The position numbers were made by a program, and so were the translations under genes. 64,000 bases of DNA. It comes from Drechslera avenae (lineage: Eukaryota; Ascomycota; Dothideomycetes; Pleosporales; Pleosporaceae). The notes under the pieces were generated by a model. That model was not told the origin of the DNA and did not search any database. It worked only from the letters and a program-made list of their open reading frames with translations. The stretch lies in the NCBI GenBank assembly GCA_034640345.1, contig JAXRVH010000033.1, forward strand, positions 310,001 to 374,000, given 5' to 3'. Position 1 is the first letter of the stretch, and each line of letters begins with the position of its first letter. Positions 42,198 through 54,313 of this stretch are shown here, piece after piece.

Positions 42198-44945
42198 TGT
42201 GATCCGGGGTATGTAGGGCTTCTAGGTAGCAGAATGTAGGGCTTTGGGAACTGGGCAGTTGATGTCGTAGTTGTCTGGCTAGCGTTATCCGATGACGATC
42301 AGATGCTGCAGATGAGGGCAAGAAAACGTCATCGTCCTTGGAAAGGTATTAGTCAAGAAATCTGGGAGCCGAAAAAAATAAATCCAAAAGCTTATAAGAT
42401 TTTTTTTGTGTTTGTAGTGTCCAGTTACAAGTTGCCGAATATGTAACACAGAGCAAGACTGGTGTGCTTTGCTTTCTAGGGATACCGATAGCCTATACGG
42501 ACGTTAGCGCTTATGACAACCTGTAGCTTCGAAGAGCATTGTTGATACCCCTCTCCGTGTCAAGTCTCACTCAGTGAGTTCCAAGTCAGTCCTGGAGTCG
42601 ACCAGTGTTAAGCCATAGCGTTACCAGTTATATCTCTAAAAGCGGTTTAGCCACCTTTGAAGATTTGCGCTTGTTACTCAGCTCGCATCTTGAACCTACA
42701 GCTAGGCATAGCATGTGTGGCCAACCCTAAGATCTAGAACCAACGCTGCCCATCTTGAGGTTGGGGACGGGCCAGACCCGTGTGTGCATGCGTCAAGCAC
42801 GTCTAGTAGACCTGAAACCTGCGCCTATAGCCCCCACACCTCAGGTCACGGTATTATTCCTTCCGCGACGGATTTGCTGGGCTGGCTTTCGTTTTTTTCC
42901 CCTTGTAAGCGAATGCGGACCAACTGCAGATCGTGGCATGATTCCCCGAGGACATTTATGACACATGTCATTGGGCAACTCTCTTTTCACGTGTCAAATT
43001 CAAGTGATGATTTGCTCTTCGCCTAGATTTCACCACGGCTTGTGACCTACCTCTAGCTGTGAACGATGATCTCGAGGATGCCATCTGTGTCCGTGTCTGC
43101 TGGGGAAAGGTTCACGTGACCAGCTGACACGCCGCCTATGGAAACCAGTCGTCATCGCGCAGGCCTGACTGGTATATCCTGAGCAACATCCCGAGTCTCA
43201 GACTGGGTCAGTCGAGTTTTCCAGGCTATCTGGAGCTGGGCTACGCCTTGCGCCCAGGACTTGGATGTGCATAATCGATAGTCGCACAGGTTGGCTGCCA
43301 TGTTTGGAACCAGACCTTTGGATAATCTATCGCGACTTGGCTGCAGATCGCGGCATGTTTTATTGTGGTTCGACGCCATCATGGCCATTGATGGGGTGGA
43401 AGGTAGATGACGACCAATGTGACCCCGCGCTAGCAACAGCGGGAGACGACAGGCGGCTACGCGCGCATGGCCATGCGCCGTTCCTGATCCTGTCTCCTTG
43501 TATCTACCCATATGTACTACGCCCCAACACCAACGCAACCAATATCAACATGGCAGAACTCGCCCCCTCTTCTCTAACAGCAATCGAGACCCGGTTTCTT
43601 CATTCGCAGCTTTTTGCATGGGGGCCTAATAGCTCCGGGATCGCTGTGTCCTTCTCTAGTCCCGTCCCCTTTCCTCGCCTGTGGCTGAGCACCGATACGA
43701 CCTGTGTCTTGAGGCTATGATAAGTTGTGGCCTGTGACGACATCGTCGCACGATACCAGTGGACTCGAGCTCGAGCCAACATACCGCAAGGCGAGCCGTT
43801 GTGGAGCGTACAAGGGTTCAGTGGGCAGGGCGTAATTCGCCTTTTGGGCAACCGGCCCGCAACATTCCAGGCTTTTCGGCAACATGTTCTGCTGGATCTT
43901 CTGCACGAGCCGACCAGTCTTATGGGTTGTGTACCGTTTGGGGGCACGTTTGAGTTCCTGTGTAGCTCCGCAGCGACGACCTTGTACGACTTGTCCTACG
44001 CTTCTTCAGCCCTAGAGACTTCCACACGCTGCCTTGCATGCTACTGTGTAGCCTACATACACCGGAAAATCTTACTGCTAGTACTGCTACAGGGACAGGA
44101 GTGTGAGGCTTAGCGGCTTCTGACCAAGGGTTTGACAAGCGCTGTTCTTTTTGTATACCTAGGTAGCAGGACAGAACAAGCTAAGTCAGCACTAGAAACC
44201 CCACGCACCCACTGAACGTCATGTAAAGCGAGACTGACTGTAGCACGCAGCCAGGGCTGCATGACTGCAATGGACCCGCATCGTGCTGGACCAATGCCGC
44301 TGCATGACGCCCGAGTAGCGTACCGGCGCGCTGGTTCATTTCGTACAACTCTCGTGGAGTAATCTATTCTATCCACCCAGATGTCCCATCTTTACCGCAC
44401 CCTCAGGTCGCCGAGCCTCACTGCGTCCCGCCAGTGTGGCACGGTACATCGGACATGCCCTCTGGGTTTGAGTCAAGCGGATTCTCGGTTCCGAACAACT
44501 TCTGCACAAGTATGTCGAAACGCAGAAACATACAACAAAGCTATGAGTGGGGCTGCAAAATTACCATGTGCAAGACAGCTTCTCTGGCCTTGCTGCTTGC
44601 GTACATGAATGCAGCTTGACTTGTCCTCGTAGCCTGTCTGGGACACTAGGCCTGATGAAGCATGTACCATGCCCTGTAAGCATTCAGCCCCATCCTACAC
44701 ACCCATTCGCTATGTCTGCAGTAATCCCTGTCCCTGCGCTCCCAGACATCAGCTTGATGCCTACCTACCACCCACCTGCGTCCGCGCATGTTCGTCTACT
44801 GCACGCTGGGCCTAACCCGCGATCCTTTCTGCATCCATACTAGTTTCAACTAAGATTATTCGCTCTCTTCCATCCCTCTATATAACACGCCCCTCTTCTT
44901 GGATGCTTGGGATTTTATCGGACCGTCACACTGTTGCACTACACA
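42198..44945. other. Gene-poor upstream region of the AflR-like factor
   Basis: About 2.75 kb with only short, motif-free reading frames. Composition is mixed and not strongly AT-rich. It may hold promoter elements of the AflR-like gene; I see no supported gene. Confidence 0.45.
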
Positions 44946-46451
44946 ATGTTCCACACTTCGTCTCAAGCTTTTTCTTCTACTCAACCATCATCACCACCAA
45001 TGGACAGTAACAGTACCGGACCGGAGATCGCTCTGGTGGCTACCGGGCCAAATGGAGAGCAGAAGCCTCGAAAAATGAGAGCATCATGTGATGCCTGCTC
45101 TCGTGCTAAAGTCTGTTCTGTTCAGTCCATGACCATCTATCACTACTGACGTCAACCACAGGTCAAGTGCGACAAAGTCAGACCGACTTGCCATCGATGC
45201 GGTAGCATGAGTATATGCTGCAACTACTCACCTTCAATGAGGTATGCCATTTGCCCTATCTTCGAGTGTCTAAGCTTATGTGTACGCAGACTGGGAAAGC
45301 CACGCAAACACCGAAATCCGGATGGGTCCATCAAGCGCGACGTATCACCTGCTGGTTCCTATGGACCTTTAGGAACGAGAATGGAAATCATTCCACGTAC
45401 GACTTCATACGCTTACGAAAGCTCACCAGAGCCGACAGACCCGTTCTTCTTTGGTCCAAGCACCCCCGAGTACAATTACCAAGACACTTACATGGGAAAC
45501 GGTTTCGATGGCGGCCAATCGCCCGCATACTCTGAAGGTACCAGTTCACTTGTTGGAAACTGGCCAAATGATGACCATGTATCGTACGGAAGCCAGGCGG
45601 ATTTATTTACTCCGGTGCCCCAATATCTTCCACCTCCCACATCCTTCCATGGACATGTTCGGTCGACCAGTGGACAGAGTCAGCTCGAGATGTTTGTACC
45701 AGCAGATCAATCACAAATCTCACCGATCATCAACCAAAGATACCTTGGTGTTCCAGGTACGATGCTGGTTCCACAAGAAAAGTCAACGCCATGTCAGCCC
45801 ATGGTATCTGCACCTTTGCCAACACCACTACCAGCTTCATCTAACCTTCCAAACCACGACTGCACACAACTAGCCTTCCAAACACTAAGTAGTGTGTATA
45901 ACCCACCTTCCACTGCCGGTTATCATGGTACATCGAACGGTCTTCCATCCCTAGAGGCTGTGCTCTCAACCAACAAGGCCGCCACAGAAAAACTCTATGG
46001 TTTACTCAGTTGCGATTGCTCATCGAACCCGCTCTTCTCCACTGTCATCAACCTCATCATCATGGAAATCCTAAACTGGTACCAAGCTATCGCAGGAGTG
46101 CATCAACAGGGTGAGAGATCAACTCTCGAGGTTCAGATGAAGGCTTTCGCGTACCCATATGGATCTCTAGGATCCTCTGATGTCGAATCTGAGAACACGT
46201 ACCGAACGAATCTTATTCTCTCCGAGCTTCGCAAGATCGAGAAGCTCATAGACAAGTTTTCGGAGCGCTACTGCCAGGCTGCCAACCCAGCTGAGACAGG
46301 CATTGAGAGCGGGGTATACGTCGCCATGGAGGCAGCACTCCGCACTCGCGTTCGAGACACTTTCAAAGTCACCATGACAGTTGCACCAGAAACCCTCAAG
46401 CGCCATATGGCTTCACGAGCACACAATCTTGTACGCGTCAACACTGTGTAA
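44946..46451 (+). CDS. Zn2Cys6 transcription factor with AflR-like regulatory domain
   Basis: Exons are 44946-45110, 45162-45241 and 45290-46451, giving 468 residues; introns are 51 nt (weak GTCTGT donor) and 48 nt. The spliced zinc cluster reads RASCDACSRAKVKCDKVRPT then CHRCGSMSICCNYSPSMR, i.e. Cys-x2-Cys-x6-Cys-x5-Cys-x2-Cys-x6-Cys-like spacing, followed by the basic LGKPRKHRN linker. The middle is Pro/Ser-rich. Residues from about 285 resemble the AflR family domain, with HDCTQLAFQTLSSVY, then LPSLEAVLSTNKAATEKLY and LLSCDCSSNPLFSTVINLII. Relatives regulate polyketide clusters such as aflatoxin or dothistromin, but no synthase lies within this window, so its targets are unknown. The intron inside the cluster is common in this class. 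Confidence 0.88.
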
Positions 46452-49400
46452 ATTACTCTATTTTTCCTATCAATAGACTTGCTCTTGCGCACATATCCAC
46501 AAGAGCCTTCTCGGCAAAATGCGTTTAGCTTATTGTTTTTTTACGACTGGTCCTCGGTTCTCTGTTATGTTTAGACCACGATCTCTACATGTTTGTCTAT
46601 GAATAGTGTTGGTAACTGATCTGAGGGGTACATAACGGGGGATACGGCACGGCAGGGACCCATGTTCAAGGTATGGGGTCCTTCACTCAACACGCAACAC
46701 CATAGGTGCGCTTGTAATCAACACTACCACAGACCACGTCCGCGTGCCCTGAGAAACCCTTCAGCTGCCTCGTGGCGTTATCTTGCCCTCTATCGCCTGT
46801 TCTCCACTCCTAGTCCTGGCCCCTACCCAAGCATCATCTCACCCTAACCCCCCATGCTCTCCCCCTAACTCGTCCTCAGCATTGCGCCAAACCCAACGTC
46901 GGCATCTACGCCTCGACAATCCTACGAACCCCTCCCGGCTCGGGCATGATGCAAAGCTTGCTAAATTTTTCCACTGGAAAGCTTACATGCATCCTTCGCT
47001 TGGAATTGTACACTACGTTGCCTAAAGCGGATCGCCTATGTCGCGAACCAACACTGCCGCTGCACGCTGGCCCACTTGGCCAGGGAAAAAAGGCCACCAA
47101 ATGTTCTAGGGTGAGCATATTAGCCACATATAGCCTCTAGAAGCGAGGCTTTTTTGCTACCCGGCAAGCCGGATTCACTAGGTTGTGAGGCAGACTCGGC
47201 GATGTGATTGATGAGGTTGGTAAAGGACATGTGCCGGGCGCTTGGAATAGCAGGGTAGGATTTTATTAGCATTCTTTGGAGATCGAGATCAGTCTAGTTG
47301 GCTAGTGGCTTGCTGTGAGAACCTGTAGTTGGGCGTGCGGTGATGCACGTGCGGTACGTGACGGGTCATCATGATGCCGACTGTGATGGTCGTCGGTGCA
47401 CTTGCTAGATTTTGTCTAAGCATAGGCCAGCACTTCTCACGAGCATCTCTCCCCCCCTCCTCCTCCTCCCTCCACCCAAGATTGTTAATCAGCATTACTA
47501 CATCCCCCAGATAAACACCAACGTCCTTTTATATGATCCCACTCCGCCCTCGCAGCAGGATTCTTCGGCCCTTTCCGCCGAACACCCACCCTCATTGCGG
47601 CATCCATACGATGTGCAGGCGGGCAACGCGCCACATGCGCATCCTATACATAGGCGTCTGGTGGCCTTACTAACATGTTTGCATGCTAGCATCACTTGCA
47701 CCAATGGCGGAAGCTGGGAAGAGTGGGAACAACCGAAGTACAGAAGGGGCCACTTCTGTACGCAGGTGGATTGGACGGGTGGCTGAGACTTGCGCTGAAT
47801 GCCCGCCGTCAGCCGGCGGCTCATCTCACCATGTCTACGCCTACGACGAGGGGCGTCTGTGGGAGATGGGGTTTTATGTGAGTCATGATGAGGGTTGAGC
47901 ACGTTTTGCACCGCTGCCGGTGGATATGAGATGAGATGATATGGAAACCCCGTTGACAGAAGCTTTTGCGGGCCGGTTCGTGATCCGCAGCGGCACCTGT
48001 CTCCGGGCCGATGCAAGCCATGTATCCCACTAACGACTCCGCCGCCTAACAACCTTATCAGTACAAGCCCTGATTATCGACGCCAGAGTAATCTAATAAT
48101 TCGAGCATCGCTCAAAATACTGCGTCACGATCCAATTTCGCAGCAAAACTAGTCAGGCCCGATACTTTTCACCTCAGCCCCCATCGCCCAACCACGCTTT
48201 TCTTCCCCTCCCCACTTCACGACAAGGATCTGCAAGCATCACAACCCCTCGGCCAGGTTTTACACCCAAAACGGGATCGGCATCGCTTATTTTGGAAGAG
48301 CGGCAGTGCAGAACCTGCCTCAACCGGCTGGGTCAGGCGTTCCATTTTCTGTACCCATTGGTGGGAATATATTAACTGCACATGTAGGATGTCTTCTGTA
48401 CCATGCACCAAGAAAGCAAGACCAATAGCAAACTCGGAATTCGGCCTATAATGGGCTTGGTGAACAGGCCAGCACACACGGGTGGGAGAATTCAGAAGAA
48501 GCGCGCCTACGATATTTACAGCATAAACGATCCTAGCCGGTGGCTGACATGGCCACCTGTTCAGCTAGCTATAGTCTTGATGCGCTACCGTGAAGTATGC
48601 TGATAGAAAAGCGCATCCATTTGATATGCGAATAGCATGGCTCCAGGCTCAAAGTGGGATCATTTGCAGCCACCATGGTCCACTACGGCTTACGTATGGT
48701 ATAAGCAGGAGGAGGTCGATTCAGGGCATTGACAATCCGACTGAACGGTTCGAGAAATGTGCATATTTGTGAATGAGGGCAAGAGCTGTACATGAATAAT
48801 CGCATTCGAGTCCACTGTCAGACGTAGCGCAATTGCGTCACGCACACCAGAAACTCTTGGAACGTCTGACTTGCAGGACCTTGGCAGACGTTCTCTCTCT
48901 GTGTGTGTGTGTGTGTCTCTCTCTCTGCAAAATTTCAATTGCCTTGGCATGGATCAAGGAAAGTCGGCGACTTGGGTTGCTCTCCCTTTTTTGTACAGGT
49001 ATAGCAGCACCGAGTAGTGCCTATCTCTAAGCCATGTGGCTGCTTGTTTCTGCGTGGCACAAAACCAGGTTGCAGTCGTTTAAACACTCGGTTAGCGATA
49101 GGTGATGAAACTGAACATGGGGACGGCGTGTGAGTAACAAGTGGCTTTCTCAGCGGTTATCTTTGTAGGCGCGAGTAGCTCTCTGAAGATCGCACCAGGT
49201 GGAGTGATGAGCAAGCGATCGCACTAACCAGAGTTTCCAGAGCCATATTAAGTTTCATCTTGCGAGGATGGCAAATCAAAGTTGTTGTGCTGAAGAAAAG
49301 CGGTGCTCGCATACTATAGTAAAATGTGGTATTATTGCCGGTTATCCATACTAACTAGATCTACTGGCAGTAGTTTGAGTGCGTGCGTGCGTGCTTCTCT

Positions 49401-50584
49401 GTGTGTGTGTGTATGTTGTGGTGTACACTGACTAAAATAGGTGTTTGCACTCACGTAATACATTGATGTGTCCACCTCGGTCTGGCGGGATGATCGGAAT
49501 GGTGGTGGGGGGTAATGTGTAGACTAGGCTACATATTACTCGTAATCACACCAATATCATAAGTGAGAGAATGGAGAGGAATGAATTATCGAAAAAAACC
49601 CCATCTATGAAGTGACTAATGTACTATCGAGAGTCATATGTTTTGCATGCATGTTAGGCATTTGGAAAGAGATTAAGATTTCAAGTGGAAGAAGAAGGTA
49701 TGTGAAGATTAGAGGTATAGCATCAACCATGCACTATGTACAGTATTGCGATAATAACATAGGAGAGCTTCAGGAACTGTTCAGTCAACACTCTGTTATC
49801 AATATTTTACTCCTCGTCATCACTTATAGGCGGACCACTCATGAAAACACTCTGGCGTGGCATGGTCTTAGACTTGCAGGCTACAGGATACTACAGGATA
49901 CTATATTCGTTTATCAAGTCGCACCTCTGAGCATTGGAGGGAGCTCGAGTTTTTGTCAGGATAGCAGAATTGTACTTATCTCCCAAGCAGAAGACTCTTT
50001 CACAACTTCCCCTCCTGTTGCCCATCAGATATTCTTGAATATACAAACGATGCGACGATAGCTGCTTCACATGCTCGAAACCTGGTATTCTTCAAGTCAA
50101 GAAACCTGTATTTCACTAGATGCAGCGAAAAAGACGAAAGGCCTGTAGATGGTGTAACGTCTACCCTTGATGATTGCGAAGAGCCATGTGGTGATAGTGC
50201 AAGGCAACCTAGGTACTGGGGAGCACGTAAAATTAGAAGGATCAGGACACAAATGTCTGAAAAAAGCATGTGAGTTGCAAAGTGACGCATGGATCATCTG
50301 GATGAGTTTGGTGAACCCAAGGGCGTAGGGAGGTATGGTCACCCTATCTTTCAAGAAAGTGCAGTCATTGGAGATAGCTTGCCTTGAGTAGGGCTGCTAC
50401 TTCCTCCCTTCTGAATCAAGTCTATAGACTATAATGTCGAGTATCGGAAAGGGTGAGGTGAATCAGGAGGGGGTTGCGACCAGCTTATGTAATGTGGCAG
50501 TCGGTGATGTCTGTAGATAATCGCCGACAAATTCCCCAGAGCTTCGCGTATCCGTCATCAATCACCACTTGTCCAAACCCCACA
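46452..50584. other. Large gene-poor region with microsatellites
   Basis: About 4.1 kb with no supportable gene. It contains a CT-GT-CT compound run at about 48891-48927 and a (GTGC)n/(GT)n run at about 49378-49415. An ORF of 149 codons (49612-50061) has no recognisable motif. Nothing here resembles a tRNA or 5S gene to my eye. Confidence 0.5.
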
Positions 50585-51908
50585 ATGGCGTCGCGTACAC
50601 GGCTAGCAGCCGGCACCGCTTCTGCATTACTACGAACCTCCCGGTCTCTCGCAACCTCTCGGATATCGCCATTCGCTGCTGCCTTGACGACTTCCTCTGC
50701 CCGCAGTTTCTCGCAACTCGGCTCGCAATCCGCCACGGGCCCGACCAGCGTCTTTTCCTCGATAGGCCAGCTGAGTTCGCAGTCAGGACCTCCCTCGTAT
50801 TTCTCGTCACAGAAGCGTCTACCCGCAAACACCATCATACGATTCGTGCCACAACAAACAGCATGGATCGTTGAGCGCATGGGAAAGTTCAACCGGATAT
50901 TGGAGCCTGGTCTTGCCATATTGATACCCTTCATTGACAGGATAGCATATGTCAGGAGTTTGAAGGAAAATGCTATCGAGATTCCTAGCCAGAGTGCCAT
51001 TACAGCCGACAATGTTACGCTCGAGCTGGATGGTGTGCTATACACCAGAGTGTTTGATGCTTACAAGGCGAGGCAAGTACATCAATTGCACAGCACACAA
51101 TTGGTTACTGACACATGATAGCTATGGTGTAGAAGACGCTGAATACGCCATCTCCCAGCTCGCGCAAACCACGATGCGCTCCGAAATCGGCCAACTCTCT
51201 CTCGACCATGTCCTCAAGGAGCGCGCCAACCTGAACCAGAACATTACCGCTGCAATCAATGAGGCAGCCCAGGATTGGGGCGTCACCTGCCTGCGATATG
51301 AGATCCGCGACATCCACGCACCTGACCCCGTCGTCGAAGCCATGCACCGTCAAGTCACTGCCGAGCGGTCGAAGCGTGCCGAGATTCTCGAATCAGAAGG
51401 TCAGAGGCAGTCGGCTATCAACATTGCCGAGGGAAAAAAGCAGTCTGTAATCTTGGCATCTGAGGCCTTGAGGGCTGAGCAGATCAACATGGCGAGCGGA
51501 GAGGCTGAGGCTATCCTGCTCAAGGCCACAGCTACCGCCAACGGAATTGACGCTGTTGCCCGAGCCATTGCTCAAGGCGAGGGTGCTGCCCAGAACGCCA
51601 TCTCGCTCTCAGTCGCTGAGAAGTACGTTGACGCATTCGGCAACCTGGCCAAGGAGGGTACAAGTATCGTGGTTCCCGGAAACGTCGGCGATATCAGCAG
51701 CATGATTGCCAGTGCCATGGCGGTATACGGAAACGTGAACGCTTCGCAAGCAAAGGACCAGGCCTCAAAGATGGTCCAAGGTAGGGACACTGAAGCTAGC
51801 AGGAAGATTCAAGAGCTGCAAAACAAGCTCGATGGCGCAGAAGGCGGCGCTGGTGGAATACACGATGAGATCAGCAAGGTCATGGACCAGAGGTTGAACA
51901 AGCGGTAG
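50585..51908 (+). CDS. Mitochondrial stomatin-like protein (SPFH family, SLP-2 type)
   Basis: Exons are 50585-51072 and 51122-51908, giving 424 residues. The intron is GC-AG: the donor reads AG/GCAAGT and only this junction restores DAYKASYGVEDAEYAISQ. The first 45 residues are Arg/Ser/Ala-rich, a mitochondrial presequence. NTIIRFVPQQTAWIVERMGK opens the SPFH domain, with EPGLAILIPFIDRIAYVRSL and the family block YAISQLAQTTMRSEIGQLSL. Then RSKRAEILESEGQRQSAINI and ASGEAEAILLKATATANGI form the long helical coiled-coil arm, ending in the extended C-terminal domain. SLP-2-type proteins scaffold cardiolipin-rich inner membrane and proteases. It converges on the kynurenine formamidase gene. Confidence 0.94.
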
Positions 51909-52209
51909 AAGCGGATTCGGAAAAAGGTGGGATAGGAATGCGAGACGATTGTACATTATACCATGCTGTATAACTAGCACGAACCAGCAAGCGAAGCATT
52001 AGGGGTATTGGATATGGGTCATCCAAAAGCAAGCGTGTTTGGCGGAGTCTTCTCTCCTGCACTCGGGAACTCCACTTCTCGTACATGATAGGGATTAGCA
52101 AAGAGCAATCAACATGACTTTGATATCGTCGTTATCCATGCTCCCAGTTTTGCAAGACACTTGGGAGTTCTGCTAGCTACACTGAAGTCTCTTGTGAACA
52201 TGTGCAATC
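51909..52209. other. Convergent 3' spacer
   Basis: About 300 bp of 3' DNA between the stomatin-like gene and the formamidase gene. Nothing else seen. Confidence 0.5.
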
Positions 52210-53226
52210 TTATACCAATCGACCTACCGCTTCTGCCATTAGCGTTGCAATCTGCTTTCCATCCTCCCATGCCCAATCGTGCGATCCTCTCAAATCCCTC
52301 ACATTCAGCACTCTCCTCCCCTCGGCCCTTACTTCATCCTCTTCATCCCCAACCTCCATGACAATGCTCCAGCCTTGCCTATCCAACGCAACACACATGA
52401 CATCCCTCTGCGCCCTCTCCACCAACTCATCCTCATAGCTATGACATATGACCAACAGCCGCCCTTCTGGCCACTGTTGGGTATCATACTTGCCCGTCAC
52501 CGGCGAAACCTTGATATACTCTTCTTCTTTTTCTCCCTCGTCCTCGCCAAACGCACCCTTGACAAACGTCTTGTAAATGTTGGAAATGTGTTCCGGACAG
52601 GCGGGCGGTGCGTGGTTCCGCAGCATGAGCGGGATGTTGTATATGCCGGCGAGCAAGATCAGGGCTTCGGGGCCTACTACTGCTACTCCTCCTGTCGATG
52701 CCTTCTCCTTCTTCGTATTCTTCTTCTCGTCCTCGTCGTCTTCCTGGTCGAGACCAATGCCTGAAACTAGCTGCATGAGAAGTGTGGCGCCGCAGGAATG
52801 ACCCACGCCGATCCAGCGCCGCATGCCGTGCTCGCGCTGCAGGTAGCGGATTCCCGACAGGATGTCGCGGATGTGCTGGGGGTGGCGGGCGTTGCGCGAG
52901 GCATCGTCTGGCGTGCTGGGGTGTGTGGCGTGTGTGGGGTATGGCGAGAGCCGGTAGTTTAGACTTGCGATGCCGGCAATGTGTGGGAGGGCTTGGGGGT
53001 GCGAGGCGAAGAGATGGGTGAGTGTGGTGTCAACCTGGTGTGAGTCTTGTGTTGGGTCGCGCCAGGCGCCGCCGTGGATGTAGACGATCCATAGTGCGGG
53101 TGGGGAGGACGAGTCGGTGTCTTGCGATTGAGGCTCTGGGAGCCAGATGTCGAGAGTTTGGAGGCGGGTCGCAGACGAGGTGTACGGGAGGGAAGGGATG
53201 TGTTTGGCAGGGATGGTTGGCGTCAT
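52210..53226 (-). CDS. BNA7: Kynurenine formamidase (arylformamidase), alpha/beta hydrolase
   Basis: Single exon of 338 residues from Met at 53226; an in-frame Met 29 codons upstream precedes a His/Thr-rich stretch made by a microsatellite, so it is unlikely. The enzyme hydrolyses N-formylkynurenine to kynurenine in the tryptophan-to-NAD pathway. The oxyanion-type motif HGGAW is at 51-55, the nucleophile elbow GVGHSCG has Ser144, and the probable acid and base are Asp266 (SYEDELV) and His316 (GSHDW). A charged Glu/Asp/Lys-rich insert follows the elbow (about 160-178). Fungal Bna7 proteins are near this length. Other short-chain esterases share HGGxW, but the SHDWAW ending favours Bna7. Confidence 0.88.
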   Translation of the reverse strand: MTPTIPAKHIPSLPYTSSATRLQTLDIWLPEPQSQDTDSSSPPALWIVYIHGGAWRDPTQDSHQVDTTLTHLFASHPQALPHIAGIASLNYRLSPYPTHATHPSTPDDASRNARHPQHIRDILSGIRYLQREHGMRRWIGVGHSCGATLLMQLVSGIGLDQEDDEDEKKNTKKEKASTGGVAVVGPEALILLAGIYNIPLMLRNHAPPACPEHISNIYKTFVKGAFGEDEGEKEEEYIKVSPVTGKYDTQQWPEGRLLVICHSYEDELVERAQRDVMCVALDRQGWSIVMEVGDEEDEVRAEGRRVLNVRDLRGSHDWAWEDGKQIATLMAEAVGRLV

Positions 53227-53699
53227 TGTTTTGAACGAGGGGTATGTGCGTATGTGCGTATGTGCGTATGTGTGTGTTGTTTTGTCTTGAGTAATGGATA
53301 TGCGGGGTTTCAAGTCAAATGTTTCGTTACGCTAACTTTTTAACAACCTCACTTGCATACGAGAACACTCAAGGGAACCAGCATGTATTGTTTCCAAATG
53401 TTTTGATTTGTTTTTTTCTCTTCGATTATGTAGTGTACAAAAACAGACACTGAAGAGGCCGACTATTCATCAAAGCCTCGTATAACAGACATTAATCCAA
53501 ACAAAATAGTCCGGCACGTGCCAGTGCCAGGACGCGTGTAAAAAAAAACCAACACGTGAATATGCGGTTTCTCCAATGCAGAACGCGTAAAGCGATGCTA
53601 ATGCAAGGACCCAAGGTATCTCAAGGACATTATTCTTTAAAAAAAGCAAAATCTTCTCATATCCAGAACTGAACCGTGACAACGTTAACAACGAGTGCC
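53227..53699. other. Spacer with TATGTGCG repeat
   Basis: About 470 bp. A (TATGTGCG)3-type octamer repeat lies at about 53243-53279 in the 5' leader of the formamidase gene. No gene seen. Confidence 0.55.
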
Positions 53700-54313
53700 T
53701 TACAAGAAAGCGGCCATGATGGCACCGAAGCCAACAATGCTACCAGCGGCAGCCTTGACATTGGCAGCAGCGCCAGTGGCGCCAGTGGCAGTAGGCCTGC
53801 CAGAGCCGGTGGCATCAGATCCAGTGGCGCCCGAGGCACGGCTGCGAGTGGCACCGTCAGAGCCGGTAGCAGCAGCGTCAGAGCCGGTGGGCGAAGCGAC
53901 GAGCTGAACGGTGGTGCTGTTGTTTGCGCTGACAGTGACAGTGCGGGTGGAGTTGACCATGGAGCCAGTGCCGGTACCAGCGAGGGTAAGGGTGTGGACA
54001 CCGGGGCCGACGGCGGGGATGTCAGCGGGCGCTGGCTGAGCAGTGACGACAGCAGGCTGCGAGGTGACAACGGCGGGCTGGGTGCCGACGTTGGTGGCAG
54101 CGGCGGGCATGCCAGTCACGACACCGAGAGAGTTGGTCATGGCGAGGTAGCTGGTCTGGGGAGCCGGGTCGATGGAGGGGAGCGGCGAAGAGGACGAGCT
54201 CTGGTGTGCATGTTAGCCTATCGGTTTCGTGAGAAGATGGAGGGCGCAAAAACACGTACCTGGGCCGAAGCGACGGCGAAAGTAAGAGCGGAGACGTAGA
54301 CGGAAGCGCGCAT
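53700..54313 (-). CDS. Predicted GPI-anchored Ser/Thr/Ala-rich cell-surface protein
   Basis: Minus-strand exons are 54313-54260 and 54200-53700, giving 184 residues; the 59-nt GT-AG intron falls exactly after the predicted signal peptide (MRASVYVSALTFAVASAQ). The mature region opens SSSSSPLPSIDPAPQTSYLA, has the near repeat QPAVVTSQPAVVTAQPAP, and a beta-rich stretch HTLTLAGTGTGSMVNSTRTV with two N-glycosylation sequons. The second half is Gly/Ala/Ser/Thr-rich and ends in a hydrophobic tail (SIVGFGAIMAAFL) after a small-residue omega-like site, the arrangement of a GPI signal. Such proteins go to the plasma membrane or cell wall. No enzyme domain is visible. The reading is strong for topology, open for function. 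Confidence 0.85.

Noticed and set aside
43265..44113. Plus-strand ORFs of 151 and 128 codons upstream of the AflR-like gene
   Set aside because: No domain, odd composition rich in Cys and Trp, and no sensible splice partners.
49612..50061. 149-codon ORF in the gene-poor region
   Set aside because: No recognisable motif, no supporting neighbours, and composition like the surrounding non-coding DNA. It could be real but is not supported.
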